Program-made: the position numbers and the translations under genes
Notes under the pieces: generated by a model
The model's database searches: none
The model's input: the letters and a program-made list of their open reading frames with translations, nothing else
What the model was told of the DNA's origin: nothing
Shown here: piece after piece, positions 11,201 through 25,085 of the stretch
Layout of the letters: each line of letters starts with the position of its first letter
Numbering within the stretch: position 1 is the stretch's first letter
NCBI RefSeq assembly: GCF_029227915.1
Contig: NC_079885.1
Coordinates: 30,445,001 to 30,509,000 of the forward strand
From: Hydractinia symbiolongicarpus
Taxonomy: Eukaryota; Cnidaria; Hydrozoa; Anthoathecata; Hydractiniidae
Direction: 5' to 3'
DNA: 64,000 bases

Positions 11201-12110
11201 ATTTCCCGTAAATCCCGGGCTTGGCCCGTATAGTCGAATGTATACAAAGAAAGCACCCTCTGAGTAAACTCATTTCCAGAACGATTTTTTAAATTATTTT
11301 TTCACCACTAAAACGCATGAGACTTGGAGTTTTCAAAAATGTTTTCATTTTTGATGGGACGCCGAATAAAAGAAGTTTAATCGCTGGCAAACGAAAACCC
11401 GCGATTTACCTTAAATCCCGGACTCGGCCGTATAGTCAAAAGTATACAAAGAAAGTACCCAGGGAGTAAACTCATTTCCCGAAAGATTTTTTAAATTATT
11501 TTTTCACCACTAAAACGCATGAGACCTGTAGTTTTCAAAAATGTTTTCATTCTTGATGGGACGCTGAATAAAAGAAGTTTAATCGCTGGCAAACGAAAAC
11601 CCGCGATTTCCCTTAAATCCCGGACTCGGCCCGTATAGTCAAAAGTATACAAAGAAAGTACCCAGGGAGTAAACTCATTTCCCGAACGATTTTTTAAATT
11701 ATTTTTTCACCACTAAAACGCATGAGACTTGTAGTTTTCAAAAATGATTTCATTTTTGATGGGACGCTGAATAAAAGGAGTTTAATCGCTGGCAAACGAA
11801 AACCCACGATTTCCCGTAAATCCCGGACTCGGCCCGTATAGTCAAAAGTATACAAAGAAAGTACCCAGGGAGTAAACTCATTTCCCGAACGATTTTTTAA
11901 ATTATTTTTTCACCACTTAAACGCATGAGACTTGTAGTTTTCAAAAATGATTTCATTTTTGATGGGACGCTGAATAAAAGGAGTTTAATCGCTGGCAAAC
12001 GAAAACCCACGATTTCCCGTAAATCCCGGACTCGGCCCGTATAGTCAAAAGTATACAAAGAAAGTACCCAGGGAGTAAACTCATTTCCCGAACGATTTTT
12101 TAAATTATTT
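8280..12110. repeat. Nine-monomer higher-order repeat, period 1,825 bp
   Basis: About 8.28-10.28 kb matches 10.10-12.11 kb at a shift of 1,825 bp. Paired marks are CCCGAACGGTTTTTT (near 8843/10668), GAAAGCACCCTCTGAG (near 9424/11249), GATTTACCTTAAATCC and TTCATTCTTG (9721/11546). One clear substitution is TATACTGTG versus TAAACTGTG. A more diverged relative of the same order lies at about 6.8-7.7 kb (GAAAGCTCCCTGTGAG near 6990). Confidence 0.85.
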
Positions 12111-15100
12111 TTTCACCACTAAAACGCATGAGACTTGTAGTTTTCAAAAATGTTTTCATTTTTGATGGGACGCTGAATAAAAGAAGTTTAATCGCTGGCA
12201 AACGAAAACCCGCGATTTCCCGTAAATCCCGGACTCGGCCCGTATAGTCAAAAGTATACAAAGAAAGTACCCAGGGAGTAAACTTATTTCCCGAACGATT
12301 TTTTAAATTATTTTTTCACCACTAAAACGCATGAGACTTGTAGTTTTCAAAAATGTTTTCATTTTTGATGAGACGCTTAATAAAAGAGGTTTAATCGCCG
12401 GCAAACCAAAACCCGCGATTTCCCGTAAATCCCCGGCTTGGCCCGTATAGTCGAATGTATACAAAGAAAGTACCCAGGGAGTAACTTATTTCCCGAACGA
12501 TTTTTTAAATTATTTTTTCACCATTAAAACGCATGAGACTTGTAGTTTTCAAAAATGTTTTCATTTTTGATGAGACGCTTAATGAAAGAGGTTTAATCGC
12601 CGGCAAACCAAAACCCGCGATTTCCCGTAAATCCCCGGCTTGGCCCGTATAGTCGAATGTATACAGAAGAAAGTACCCAGGGAGTAACTTATTTCCCGAA
12701 CGATTTTTTAAATTATTTTTTCACCACTAAAACGCATGAGACTTTTAGGTTTCAAAAATGTTTTCATTTTTGATGAGACGCATAATGAAAGAGGTTTAAT
12801 CGCCGGCAAACTAAAACCCGCGATTTTCCGTAAATTCCGGGCTTGGCCCGTATAGTCGAATGTATACAAAGAAAGTACCCTGTGAGTAAACTCATTTCCA
12901 GAACGATTTTTTAAATTATTTTTTCACCACTAAAACGCATAAGACTTGTAGTTTTCAAAACATTTTTCATTTTTGATGAGACGCTGAATAAAAGAAGTTT
13001 AATCGCCGGCAAACGAAAACCCGCGATTTCCCGTGAATCCCGGACTCGGCCCGAATAGTCAAATGTATACAAAAAAAGTACCCAGGGAGTAAACTCATTT
13101 CTCGAACGATTTTTTAAATTATTTTTTCACCACTAAAACGCATGAGACTTGTAGTTTTCAAAAATGTTTTCATTTTTGATGGGACGCTGAATAAAAGAAG
13201 TTTAATCGCTGGCAAACGAAAACCCGCAATTTTCCTTAAATCCCGGACTCGGCCCGTATAGTCAAAAGTATACAAAGAGAGTACCCAGGGAGTAAACTCA
13301 TTTCCCGAACGATTTTTTAAATTATTTTTTCACCACTAAAACGCATGAGACTTGTAGTTTTCAAAAATGTTTTCATTTTTGATGGGACGCTGAATAAAAG
13401 ACGTTTAATCGCTGGCAAACGAAAACCCGCGATTTCCCGTAAATCCCGGACTCGGCCCGTATAATCAAAAGTAAACAAAGAAAGTACCCAGGGAGTAAAC
13501 TCATTTCCCAAACGATTTTTTACATTATTTTTTCACCACTAAAACGCATGAGACTTGTAGTTTTCAAAAATGTTTTCATTTTTGATGAGACGCTTAATGA
13601 AAGAGGTTTAATCGCCGGCAAACCAAAACCCGCGATTTCCCGTAAATCCCCGGCTTGGCCCGTATAGTCGAATGTATACAAAGAAAGTACCCAGGGAGTA
13701 ACTTATTTCCCGAACGATTTTTTAAATTATTTTTTCACCACTAAAACGCATGATACTTGTAGTTTTCAAAAATGTTTTCATTTTTGATGGAACGGTGAAT
13801 AAAAGACGTTTAATCGCTGGCAAACGAAAACCCGCGATTTCCCGTAAATCCCGAACTCGGCCCGTATAATCAAAAGTAAACAAAGAAAGTACCCAGGGAG
13901 TAAACTCATTTCCCAAACGATTTTTTACATTATATTTTCACCACTAAAACGCATGAGACTTGTAGTTTTCAAAAATGTTTTCATTTTTGATGGGACGCTG
14001 AACAAAAGAAGTTTAATCGCTGGCAAACGAAAACCCGCGATTTCCCGTAAATCCCGGACTCGGCCCGTATAGTCAAAAGTATACAAAGAAAGTACCCAGG
14101 GAGTAAACTTATTTCCCGAACGATTTTTTAAATTATTTTTTCACCACTAAAACGCATGAGACTTGTAGTTTTCAAAAATGTTTTCATTTTTGATGAGACG
14201 CTTAATGAAAGAGTTTTAATCGCCGGCAAACCAAAACCCGCGATTTCCCGTAAATCCCCGGCTTGGCCCGTATAGTCGAATGTATACAAAGAAAGTACCC
14301 AGGGAGTAACTTATTTCCCGAACGATTTTTTAAATTATTTTTTCACCACTAAAACGCATGAGACTTGTAGGTTTCAAAAATGTTTTCATTTTTGATGAGA
14401 CGCCTAATGAAAGAGGTTTAATCGCCGGCAAACTAAAACCCGCGATTTCCCGTAAATCCCGGGCTTGGCCCGTATAGTCGAATGTATACAAAGAAAGTAC
14501 CCTGTGAGTAAACTCATTTCCAGAACGATTTTTTAATATATTTTTTCACCACTAAAACGCATAAGACTTGTAGTTTTCAAAAATGTTTTCATTTTTGATA
14601 AGACGCTGAATAAAAGAAGTTTAATCGCCGGCAAACGAAAACCCGCGATTTCCCGTGAATCCCGGACTCGGCCCGAATAGTCAAATGTATACAAAAAAAG
14701 TACCCAGGGAGTAAACTCATTTCTCGAACGATTTTTTAAATTATTTTTTCACCACTAAAACGCATGAGACTTGTAGTTTTCAAAAATGTTTTCATTTTTG
14801 ATGAGACGCCTAATGAAAGAGGTTTAATCGCCGGCAAACGAAAACCCGCGATTTCCCGTAAATCCCGGGCTTGGCCCGTATAGTCGAATGTATACAAAGA
14901 AAGTACCCTGTGAGTAAACTCATTTCCAGAACGATTTTTTAAATTATTTTTTCACCACTAAAACGCATAAGACTTGTAGTTTTCAAAAATGTTTTCATTT
15001 TTGATGAGACGCTGAATAAAAGAAGTTTAATCGCCGGCAAACGAAAACCCGCGATTTCCCGTGAACCCCGGACTCGGCCCGAATAGTCAAATGTATACAA

Positions 15101-18100
15101 AAAAAGTACCCAGGGAGTAAACTCATTTCTCGAACGACTTTTTAAATTATTTTTTCACCACTAAAACGCATGAGACTTGTAGTTTTCAAAAATGTTTTCA
15201 TTTTTGATGGGACGCTGAATAAAAGAAGTTTAATCGCTGGCAAACGAAAACCCGCGATTTCCCTTAAATCCCGGACTCGGCCTGTATAGTCAAAAGTATA
15301 CAAAGAAAGTACCCAAGGAGTAAACTCATTTCCCGAACGATTTTTTAAATTATTTTTTCACCACTAAAACGCATGAGACTTGTAGTTTTCAAAAATGTTT
15401 TCATTTTTGATGGGACGCTGAATAAAAGACGTTTAATCGCTGGCAAACGAAAACCCGCGATTTCCCGTAAATCTGGGACTCGGCCCGTATAATCAAAAGT
15501 AAACAAAAAAAGTACCCAGGGAGTAAACTCATTTCCCAAACGATTTTTTACATTATTTTTTCACCACTAAAACGCATGAGACTTGTAGTTTTCAAAAATG
15601 TTTTCATTTTTGATGGGACGTTGAATAAAAGAAGTTTAATCGCTGGCAAACGAAAACCCGCGATTTCCCGTAAATCTCGAACTCGGCCCGTATAGTCAAA
15701 AGTATACACAGAAAGTACCCAGGGAGTAAACTCATGTCCCTAACGATTTTTTAAATCATTTTTTCACCACTAAAACGCATGAGACTTGTAGTTTTCAAAA
15801 ATGTTTTCATTTTTGATGGGACGCTGAATAAAAGACGTTTAATCGCTGGCAAACGAAAACGCGCGATTTCCCGTCAATCCCGGACTCGGCCCGTATAGTC
15901 AAAAGTAAACAAAGAAAGTACCCAGGGAGTAAACTCATTTCCCAAACGATTTTTTACATTATTTTTTCACCACTAAAACGCATGAGACTTGTAGTTTTCA
16001 AAAATGTTTTCATTTTTGATGGGACGCTGAATAAAAGACGTTTAATCGCTGGCAAACGAAAACCCGCGATTTCCCGTAAATCCAGGACTCGGCCCGTATA
16101 GTCAAAAGTATACAAAGAAAGTACCCAGGGAGTAAACTCATGTCCCTAACGATTTTTTAAATCATTTTTTCACCACTAAAACGCATGAGACTTGTAGTTT
16201 TCAAAAATGTTTTCATTTTTAATGGGACGCTGAATAAAAGACGTTTAATCGCTGGCAAACGAAAACGCGCGATTTCCCGTAAATCCCAGACTCGGCCCGT
16301 ATAGTCAAAAGTACACAAAGAAAGTACCCAGGGAGTAAACTCATTTCCCAAACGATTTTTTACATTATTTTTTCACCACTAAAACGCATGAGACTTGTAG
16401 TTTTCAAAAATGTTTTCATTTTTGATGAGACGCTTAATGAAAGAGGTTTAATCGCCGGCAAACCAAAACCCGCGATTTCCCGTAAATCCCCGGCTTGGCC
16501 CGTATAGTCAAAAGTATACAAAGAAAGTACCCAGGGAGTAAACTCATTTCCCGAACGATTTTTTAAATTATTTTTTCACCACTAAAACGCATGAGACTTG
16601 TAGTTTTCAAAAATGTTTTCATTTTTGATGAGACGCTTAATGAAAGAGGTTTAATCGCCGGCAAACCAAAACCCGCGATTTCCCGTAAATCCCCGGCTTG
16701 GCCCGTATAGTCAAATGTATACAAAAAAAGTACCCAGGGAGTAAACTCATTTCTCGAACGATTTTTTAAATTATTTTTTCACCACTAAAACGCATGAGAC
16801 TTGTAGTTTTCAAAAATGTTTTCATTTTTGATGAGACGCCTAATGAAAGAGGTTTAATCGCCGGCAAACGAAAACCCGCGATTTCCCGTGAATCCCGGAC
16901 TCGGCCCGAATAGTCAAATGTATACAAAAAAAGTACCCAGGGAGTAAACTCATTTCTCGAACGATTTTTTAAATTATTTTTTCACCACTAAAACGCATGA
17001 GACTTGTAGTTTTTAAAAATGTTTTCATTTTTGATGAGACGCCTAATGAAAGAGGTTTAATCGCCGGCAAACGAAAACCCGCAATTTCCCGTAAATCCCG
17101 GGCTTGGCCCGTATAGTCGAATGTATACAAAGAAAGTACCCTGTGAGTAAACTCATTTCCAGAACGATTTTTTAAATTATTTTTTCACCACTAAAACGCA
17201 TAAGACTTGTAGTTTTCAAAAATGTTTTCATTTTTGATGGGACGCTGAATAAAAGAAGTTTAATCGCTGGCAAACGAAAACCCGCGATTTCCCTTAAATC
17301 CCGGACTCGGCCCGTATAGTCAAAAGTATACAAAGAAAGTACCCAGGGAGTAAACTCATTTCCCGAACGATTTTTTAAATTATTTTTTCACCACTAAAAC
17401 GCATGAGACTTGTAGTTTTCAAAAATGTTTTCATTTTTGACGGGACGCTGAATAAAAGACGTTTAATCGCTGGCAAACGAAAACCCGCGATTTCCCGTAA
17501 ATCTGGGACTCGGCCCGTATAATCAAAAGTAAACAAAGAAAGTACCCAGGGAGTAAACTCATTTCCCAAACGATTTTTTACATTATTTTTTCACCACTAA
17601 AACGCATGAGACTTGTAGTTTTCAAAAATGTTTTCATTTTTGATGGGACGCTGAATAAAAGAAGTTTAATCGCTGGCAAACGAAAACCCGCGATTTCCCG
17701 TAAATCTCGAACTCGGCCCGTATAGTCAAAAGTACACAAAGAAAGTACCCAGGGAGTAAACTCATTTCCCAAACGATTTTTTACATTATTTTTTCACCAC
17801 TAAAACGCATGAGACTTGTAGTTTTCAAAAATGTTTTCATTTTTGATGAGACGCTTAATGAAAGAGGTTTAATCGCCGGCAAACCAAAACCCGCGATTTC
17901 CCGTAAATCCCCGGTTTGGCCCGTATAGTCAAAAGTATACAAAGAAAGTACCCAGGGAGTAAACTCATTTCCCGAACGATTTTTTAAATTATTTTTTCAC
18001 CACTAAAACGCATGAGACTTGTAGTTTTCAAAAATGTTTTCATTTTTGATGAGACGCTTAATGAAAGAGGTTTAATCGCCGGCAAACCAAAACCCGCGAT

Positions 18101-18179
18101 TTCTCGTAAATCCCCGGCTTGGTCCGTATAGTCGAATGTATACAAAGAAAGTACCCAGGGAGTAACTTATTTCCCGAAC

Positions 18180-19740
18180 GATTTTTTAAATTATTTTTTC
18201 ACCACTAAAACGCATGAGACTTGTAGTTTTCAAAAATGTTTTCATTTTTGATGGGACGGTGAATAAAAGACGTTTAATCGCTGGCAAACGAAAACCCGCG
18301 ATTTCCCGTAAATCCCGGACTCGGCCCGTATAATCAAAAGTAAACAAAGAAAGTACCCAGGGATTAAACTCATTTCCCAAACGATTTTTTACATTATATT
18401 TTCACCACTAAAACGCATGAGACTTGTAGTTTTCAAAAATGTTTTCATTTTTGATGAGACGTTTAATGAAAGAGGTTTAATCGCCGGCAAACCAAAACCC
18501 GCGATTTCCCGTAAATCCCCGGCTTGGCCCGTATAGTCGAATGTATACAAAGAAAGTACCCAGGGAGTAACTTATTTCCCGAACGATTTTTTAAATTATT
18601 TTTTCACCACTAAAACGCATGAGACTTGTAGTTTTCAAAAATGTTTTCATTTTTGATGGGACGCTGAATAAAAGAAGTTTAATCGCTGGCAAACGAAAAC
18701 CCGCGATTTCCCGTAAATCCCGGACTCGGCCCGTATAGTCAAAAGTATACAAAGAAAGTACCCAGGGAGTAAACTTATTTCCCGAACGATTTTTTAAATT
18801 ATTTTTTCACCACTAAAACGCATGAGACTTGTAGGTTTCAAAAATGTTTTCATTTTTGATGAGACGCCTAATGAAAGAGGTTTAATCGCCGGCAAACTAA
18901 AACCCGCGATTTCCCGTAAATCCCGGGCTTGGCCCGTATAGTCGAATGTATACAAAGAAAGTACCCTGTGAGTAAACTCATTTCCAGAACGATTTTTTAA
19001 ATTATTTTTTCACCACTAAAACGCATAAGACTTGTAGTTTTCAAAAATGTTTTCATTTTTGATGAGACGCTGAATAAAAGAAGTTTAATCGCCGGCAAAC
19101 GAAAACCCGCGATTTCCCGTGAATCCCGGACTCGGCCCGAATAGTCAAATGTATACAAAAAAAGTACCCAGGGAGTAAACTCATTTCTCGAACGATTTTT
19201 TAAATTATTTTTTCACCACTAAAACGCATGAGACTTGTAGTTTTCAAAAATGTTTTCATTTTTGATGAGACGCCTAATGAAAGAGGTTTAATCGCCGGCA
19301 AACGAAAACCCGCGATTTCCCGTGAATCCCGGACTCGGCCCGAATAGTCAAATGTATACAAAAAAAGTACCCAGGGAGTAAACTCATTTCTCGAACGATT
19401 TTTTAAATTATTTTTTCACCACTAAAACGCATGAGACTTGTAGTTTTCAAAAATGTTTTCATTTTTGATGGGACGGTGAATAAAAGACGTTTAATCGCTG
19501 GCAAACGAAAACCCGCGATTTCCCGTAAATCCCGGACTCGGCCCGTATAATCAAAAGTAAACAAAGAAAGTACCCAGGGATTAAACTCATTTCCCAAACG
19601 ATTTTTTACATTATATTTTCACCACTAAAACGCATGAGACTTGTAGTTTTCAAAAATGTTTTCATTTTTGATGAGACGTTTAATGAAAGAGGTTTAATCG
19701 CCGGCAAACCAAAACCCGCGATTTCCCGTAAATCCCCGGC
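18180..19740. repeat. Six-monomer-shift duplication (1,217 bp)
   Basis: About 18186-18505 matches 19403-19722. Shared marks are GACGGTGAATAAAAGACG, the rare GGGATTAAACTC (near 18360 and 19577), TTACATTATATTTTC and GACGTTTAATGAAAG. The material between and after follows different monomer orders, so only part of the unit was duplicated or retained. Confidence 0.8.
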
Positions 19741-21279
19741 TTGGCCCGTATAGTCGAATGTATACAAAGAAAGTACCCAGGGAGTAACTTATTTCCCGAA
19801 CGATTTTTTAAATTATTTTTTCACCACTAAAACGCATGAGACTTGTAGTTTTCAAAAATGTTTTCATTTTTGATGAGACGGTGAATAAAAGACGTTTAAT
19901 CGCTGGCAAACGAAAACCCGCGATTTCCCGTAAATCCCGGACTCAGCCCGTATAATCAAAAGTAAACAAAGAAAGTACCCAGGGAGTAATATCATTTCCC
20001 AAACGATTTTTTACATTATATTTTTACCACTAAAACGCATGAGACTTGTAGTTTTCAAAAATGTTTTCATTTTTGATGGGACGCTGAATAAAAGAAGTTT
20101 AATCGCTGGCAAACGAAAACCCGCGATTTCCCGTAAATCCCGGACTCGGCCCGTATAGTCAAAAGTATACAAAGAAAGTACCCAGGGAGTAAACTTATTT
20201 CCCGAACGATTTTTTAAATTATTTTTTCACCACTAAAACGCATGAGACTTGTAGTTTTCAAAAATGTTTTCATTTTTGATGAGACGCTTAATGAAAGAGG
20301 TTTAATCGCCGGCAAACCAAAACCCGCGATTTCCCGTAAATCCCCGGCTTGGCCCGTATAGTCGAATGTATACAAAGAAAGTACCCAGGGAGTAACTTAT
20401 TTCCCGAACGATTTTTTAAATTATTTTTTCACCACTAAAACGCATGAGACTTGTAGGTTTCAAAAATGTTTTCATTTTTGATGAGACGCCTAATGAAAGA
20501 GGTTTAATCGCCGGCAAACTAAAACCCGCGATTTCCCGTAAATCCCGGGCTTGGCCCGTATAGTCGAATGTATACAAAGAAAGTACCCTGTGAGTAAACT
20601 CATTTCCAGAACGATTTTTTAAATTATTTTTTCACCACTAAAACGCATAAGACTTGTAGTTTTCAAAAATGTTTTCATTTTTGATGAGACGCTGAATAAA
20701 AGAAGTTTAATCGCCGGCAAACGAAAACCCGCGATTTCCCGTGAATCCCGGACTCGGCCCGAATAGTCAAATGTATACAAAAAAAGTACCCAGGGAGTAA
20801 ACTCATTTCTCGAACGATTTTTTAAATTATTTTTTCACCACTAAAACGCATGAGACTTGTAGTTTTCAAAAATGTTTTCATTTTTGATGAGACGCCTAAT
20901 GAAAGAGGTTTAATCGCCGGCAAACGAAAACCCGCGATTTCCCGTGAATCCCGGACTCGGCCCGAATAGTCAAATGTATACAAAAAAATTACCCAGGGAG
21001 TAAACTCATTTCTCGAACGATTTTTTAAATTATTTTTTCACCACTAAAACGCATGAGACTTGTAGTTTTTAAAAATGTTTTCATTTTTGATGAGACGCCT
21101 AATGAAAGAGGTTTAATCGCCGGCAAACGAAAACCCGCAATTTCCCGTAAATCCCGGGCTTGGCCCGTATAGTCGAATGTATACAAAGAAAGTAACCTGT
21201 GAGTAAACTCATTTCCAGAACGATTTTTTAAATTAGTTTTTCACCACTAAAACGCATGAGACTTGTAGTTTTTAAAAAT

Positions 21280-24200
21280 GTTTTCATTTTTGATGAGACG
21301 CTGAATAAAAGAAGTTTAATCGCCGGCAAACGAAAACCCGCGATTTCCCGTGAATCCCGGACTTGGCCCGAATAGTCAAATGTATACAAAAAAAGTACCC
21401 AGGGAGTAAACTCATTTCTCGAACGACTTTTTAAATTATTTTTTCACCACTAAAACGCATGAGACTTGTAGTTTTCAAAAATGTTTTCATTTTTGATGGG
21501 ACGCTGAATAAAAGAAGTTTAATCGCTGGCAAACGAAAACCCGCGATTTCCCTTAAATCCCGGACTCGGCCCGTATAGTCAAAAGTATACAAAGAAAGTA
21601 CCCAGGGTGTAAACTCATTTCCCGAACGATTTTTTAAATTATTTTTTCACCACTAAAACGCATGAGACTTGTAGTTTTCAAAAATGTTTTCATTTTTGAC
21701 GGGACGCTGAATAAAAGACGTTTAATCGCTGGCAAACGAAAACCCGCGATTTCCCGTAAATCTGGGACTCGGCCCGTATAATCAAAAGTAAACAAAGAAA
21801 GTACCCAGGGAGTAAACTCATTTCCCAAACGATTTTTTACATTATTTTTTCACCACTAAAACGCATGAGACTTGTAGTTTTTAAAAATGTTTTCATTTTT
21901 GATGGGACGCTGAATAAAAGAAGTTTAATCGCTGGCAAACGAAAACCCGCGATTTCCCGTAAATCTCGAACTCGGCCCGTATAGTCAAAAGTATACAAAG
22001 AAAGTACCCAGGGAGTAAACTCATGTCCCTAACGAGTTTTTAAATCATTTTTTCACCACTAAAACGCATGAGACTTGTAGTTTTCAAAAATGTTTTCATT
22101 TTTGATGGGACGCTGAATAAAAGACGTTTAATCGCTGGCAAACGAAAACGCGCGATTTCGCGTAAATCCCGGACTCGGCCCGTATAGTCAAAAGTAAACA
22201 AAGAAAGTACCCAGGGAGTAAACTCATTTCCCAAACGATTTTTTACATTATTTTTTCACCACTAAAACGCATGAGACTTGTAGTTTTCAAAAATGTTTTC
22301 ATTTTTGATGGGACGCTGAATAAAAGACGTTTAATCGCTGGCAAACGAAAACCCGCGATTTCCCGTAAATCCGGGACTCGGCCCGTATAATCAAAAGTAA
22401 ACAAAGAAAGTACCCAGGGAGTAAACTCATTTCCCAAACGATTTTTTACATTATTTTTTCACCACTAAAACGCATGAGACTAGTAGTTTTCAAAAATGTT
22501 TTCATTTTTGATGGGACGCTGAATAAAAGAAGTTTAATCGCTGGCAAACGAAAACCCGCGATTTCCCGTAAATCTCGAACTCGGCCCGTATAGTCAAAAG
22601 TATACAAAGAAAGTACCCAGGGAGTAAACTCATGTCCCTAACGATTTTTTAAATCATTTTTTCACCACTAAAACGCATGAGACTTGTAGTTTTCAAAAAT
22701 GTTTTCATTTTTGATGGGACGCTGAATAAAAGACGTTTAATCGCTGGCAAACAAAAACGCGCGATTTTCCGTAAATCCCGGACTCGGCCCGTATAGTCAA
22801 AAGTAAACAAAGAAAGTACCCAGGGAGTAAACTCATTTCCCAAACGATTTTTTACATTATTTTTTCACCACTAAAACGCATGAGACTTGTAGTTTTCAAA
22901 AATGTTTTCATTTTTGATGAGACGCCTAATGAAAGAGGTTTAATCGCCGGCAAACTAAAACCCGCGATTTCCCGTAAATCCCGGGCTTGGCCCGTATAGT
23001 CGAATGTATACAAAGAAAGTACCCAGGGAGTAACACATTTCCCGAACGATTTTTTAAATTATTTTTTCACCACTAAAACGCATGAGACTTGTAGTTTTCA
23101 AAAATGTTTTCATTTTTGATGAGACGCCTAATGAAAGAGGTTTAATCGCCGGCAAACGAAAACCCGCGATTTCCCGTGAATCCCGGACTCGGCCCGAATA
23201 GTCAAATGTATACAAAAAAAGTACCCAGGGAGTAAACTCATTTCTCGAACGATTTTTTAAATTATTTTTTCACCACTAAAACGCATGAGACTTGTAGTTT
23301 TTAAAAATGTTTTCATTTTTGATGAGACGCCTAATGAAAGAGGTTTAATCGCCGGCAAACGAAAACCCGCGATTTCCCGTAAATCCCGGGCTTGGCCCGT
23401 ATAGTCGAATGTATACAAAGAAAGTACCCTGTGAGTAAACTCATTTCCAGAACGATTTTTTAAATTATTTTTTCACCACTAAAACGCATAAGACTTGTAG
23501 TTTTCAAAAATGTTTTCATTTTTGATGAGACGCTGAATAAAAGAAGTTTAATCGCCGGCAAACGAAAACCCGCGATTTCCCGTGAATCCCGGACTCGGCC
23601 CGAATAGTCAAATGTATACAAAAAAAGTACCCAGGGAGTAAACTCATTTCTCGAACGACTTTTTAAATTATTTTTTCACCACTAAAACGCATGAGACTTG
23701 TAGTTTTCAAAAATGTTTTCATTTTTGATGGGACGCTGAATAAAAGAAGTTTAATCGCTGGCAAACGAAAACCCGCGATTTCCCTTAAATCCCGGACTCG
23801 GCCCGTATAGTCAAAAGTATACAAAGAAAGTACCCAGGGAGTAAACTCATTTCCCGAACGATTTTTTAAATTATTTTTTCACCACTAAAACGCATGAGAC
23901 TTGTAGTTTTCAAAAATGTTTTCATTTTTGATGGGACGCTGAATAAAAGACGTTTAATCGCTGGCAAACGAAAACCCGCGATTTCCCGTAAATCTGGGAC
24001 TCGGCCCGTATAATCAAAAGTAAACAAAGAAAGTACCCAGGGAGTAAACTCATTTCCCAAACGATTTTTTACATTATTTTTTCACCACTAAAACGCATGA
24101 GACTTGTAGTTTTCAAAAATGTTTTCATTTTTGATGGGACGCTGAATAAAAGAAGTTTAATCGCTGGCAAACGAAAACCCGCGATTTCCCGTAAATCTCG

Positions 24201-25085
24201 AACTCGGCCCGTATAGTCAAAAGTATACAAAGAAAGTACCCAGGGAGTAAACTCATGTCCCTAACGAGTTTTTAAATCATTTTTTCACCACTAAAACGCA
24301 TGAGACTTGTAGTTTTCAAAAATGTTTTCATTTTTGATGGGACGCTGAATAAAAGACGTTTAATCGCTGGCAAACGAAAACGCGCGATTTCCCGTAAATC
24401 CCGGACTCGGCCCGTATAGTCAAAAGTAAACAAAGAAAGTACCCAGGGAGTAAACTCATTTCCCAAACGATTTTTTACATTATTTTTTCACCACTAAAAC
24501 GCATGAGACTTGTAGTTTTCAAAAATGTTTTCATTTTTGATGGGACGCTGAATAAAAGACGTTTAATCGCTGGCAAACGAAAACCCGCGATTTCCCGTAA
24601 ATCCGGGACTCGGCCCGTATAATTAAAAGTAAACAAAGAAAGTACCCAGGGAGTAAACTCATTTCCCAAACGATTTTTTACATTATTTTTTCACCACTAA
24701 AACGCATGAGACTTGTAGTTTTCAAAAATGTTTTCATTTTTGATGGGACGCTGAATAAAAGAAGTTTAATCGCTGGCAAACGAAAACCCGCGATTTCCCG
24801 TAAATCTCGAACTCGGCCCGTATAGTCAAAAGTATACAAAGAAAGTACCCAGGGAGTAAACTCATGTCCCTAACGACTTTTTAAATCATTTTTTCACCAC
24901 TAAAACGCATGAGACTTGTAGTTTTCAAAAATGTTTTCATTTTTGATGGGACGCTGAATAAAAGACGTTTAATCGCTGGCAAACGAAAACGCGCGATTTC
25001 CCGTAAATCCCGGACTCGGCCCGTATAGTCAAAAGTAAACAAAGAAAGTACCCAGGGAGTAAACTCATTTCCCAAACGATTTTTT
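21280..25085. repeat. Eleven-monomer higher-order repeat, period 2,232 bp
   Basis: About 21.28-22.85 kb matches 23.51-25.08 kb. Shared order is D (GAACGACTTTT), A (CCCTTAAATCC), A' (AAATCTGGGACTCGG), A (AAATCTCGAACTCGG), A'', A' (AAATCCGGGACTCGG), A, A''. Exact marks include CTAACGAGTTTTTAAATC near 22030 and 24262. The intervening 22.86-23.5 kb holds C and D monomers. The second copy runs into the 13-kb duplication. Confidence 0.85.
21634..22234. repeat. Exemplar of the A'-A-A'' three-monomer cassette
   Basis: An A' monomer is followed by an A monomer with the CATGTCCCTAACGA junction and then by A'' with AACGCGCGA. A' and A'' are separated by exactly 406 bp here and at many other sites, starting at 22243, 23866, 24475, 26503, 27315, 30153, 35019, 37452, 38061, 40494, 43333, 47187, 50633 and 51445. 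The cassette is the most regular higher-order unit of the core. Variants starting with an A'''-like monomer occur at 31167, 36033, 44753, 48201 and 49417. Confidence 0.85.

Larger units (their letters stand above)
5289..12300. repeat. Zone 2: mixed A/B monomers with dimer and 9-mer repeats
   Basis: Class A subtypes with AAAAGGAGTTT and CCCACGATTT, preceded by CACTTAAACGC, alternate with B-type monomers carrying GTAACACATTT, TAGTGGAATG, TATACTGTGAG or GAGGCGCTTAATG with GCGACTTCCC. The loop variant ATGATTTCA is common here. Several of these rare variants reappear only at 52.3-53.3 kb. Local runs of two or three successive GGAGTTT monomers differ between otherwise duplicated blocks, showing single-monomer gain and loss. 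No gene is present. Confidence 0.9.
12300..24060. repeat. Zone 3: start of the A'/A''/A'''/B/C/D core
   Basis: From about 12.3 kb, B monomers with CAAACCAAAACCC and CCCCGGCTTGG appear. A' monomers (AAAAGACG, GTAAAC, ACATTA) follow from 13.3 kb, as do C-D pairs. Typical order is A-B-C-D-(C-D)-A-A'-A-A''-B-B, seen at about 13.9-16.5 and 20.0-22.2 kb. A-type monomers directly before A'' end in CATGTCCCTAACGA and AAATCATTTT, first at about 15733 and 16139. No gene or unique sequence is present. Confidence 0.9.
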
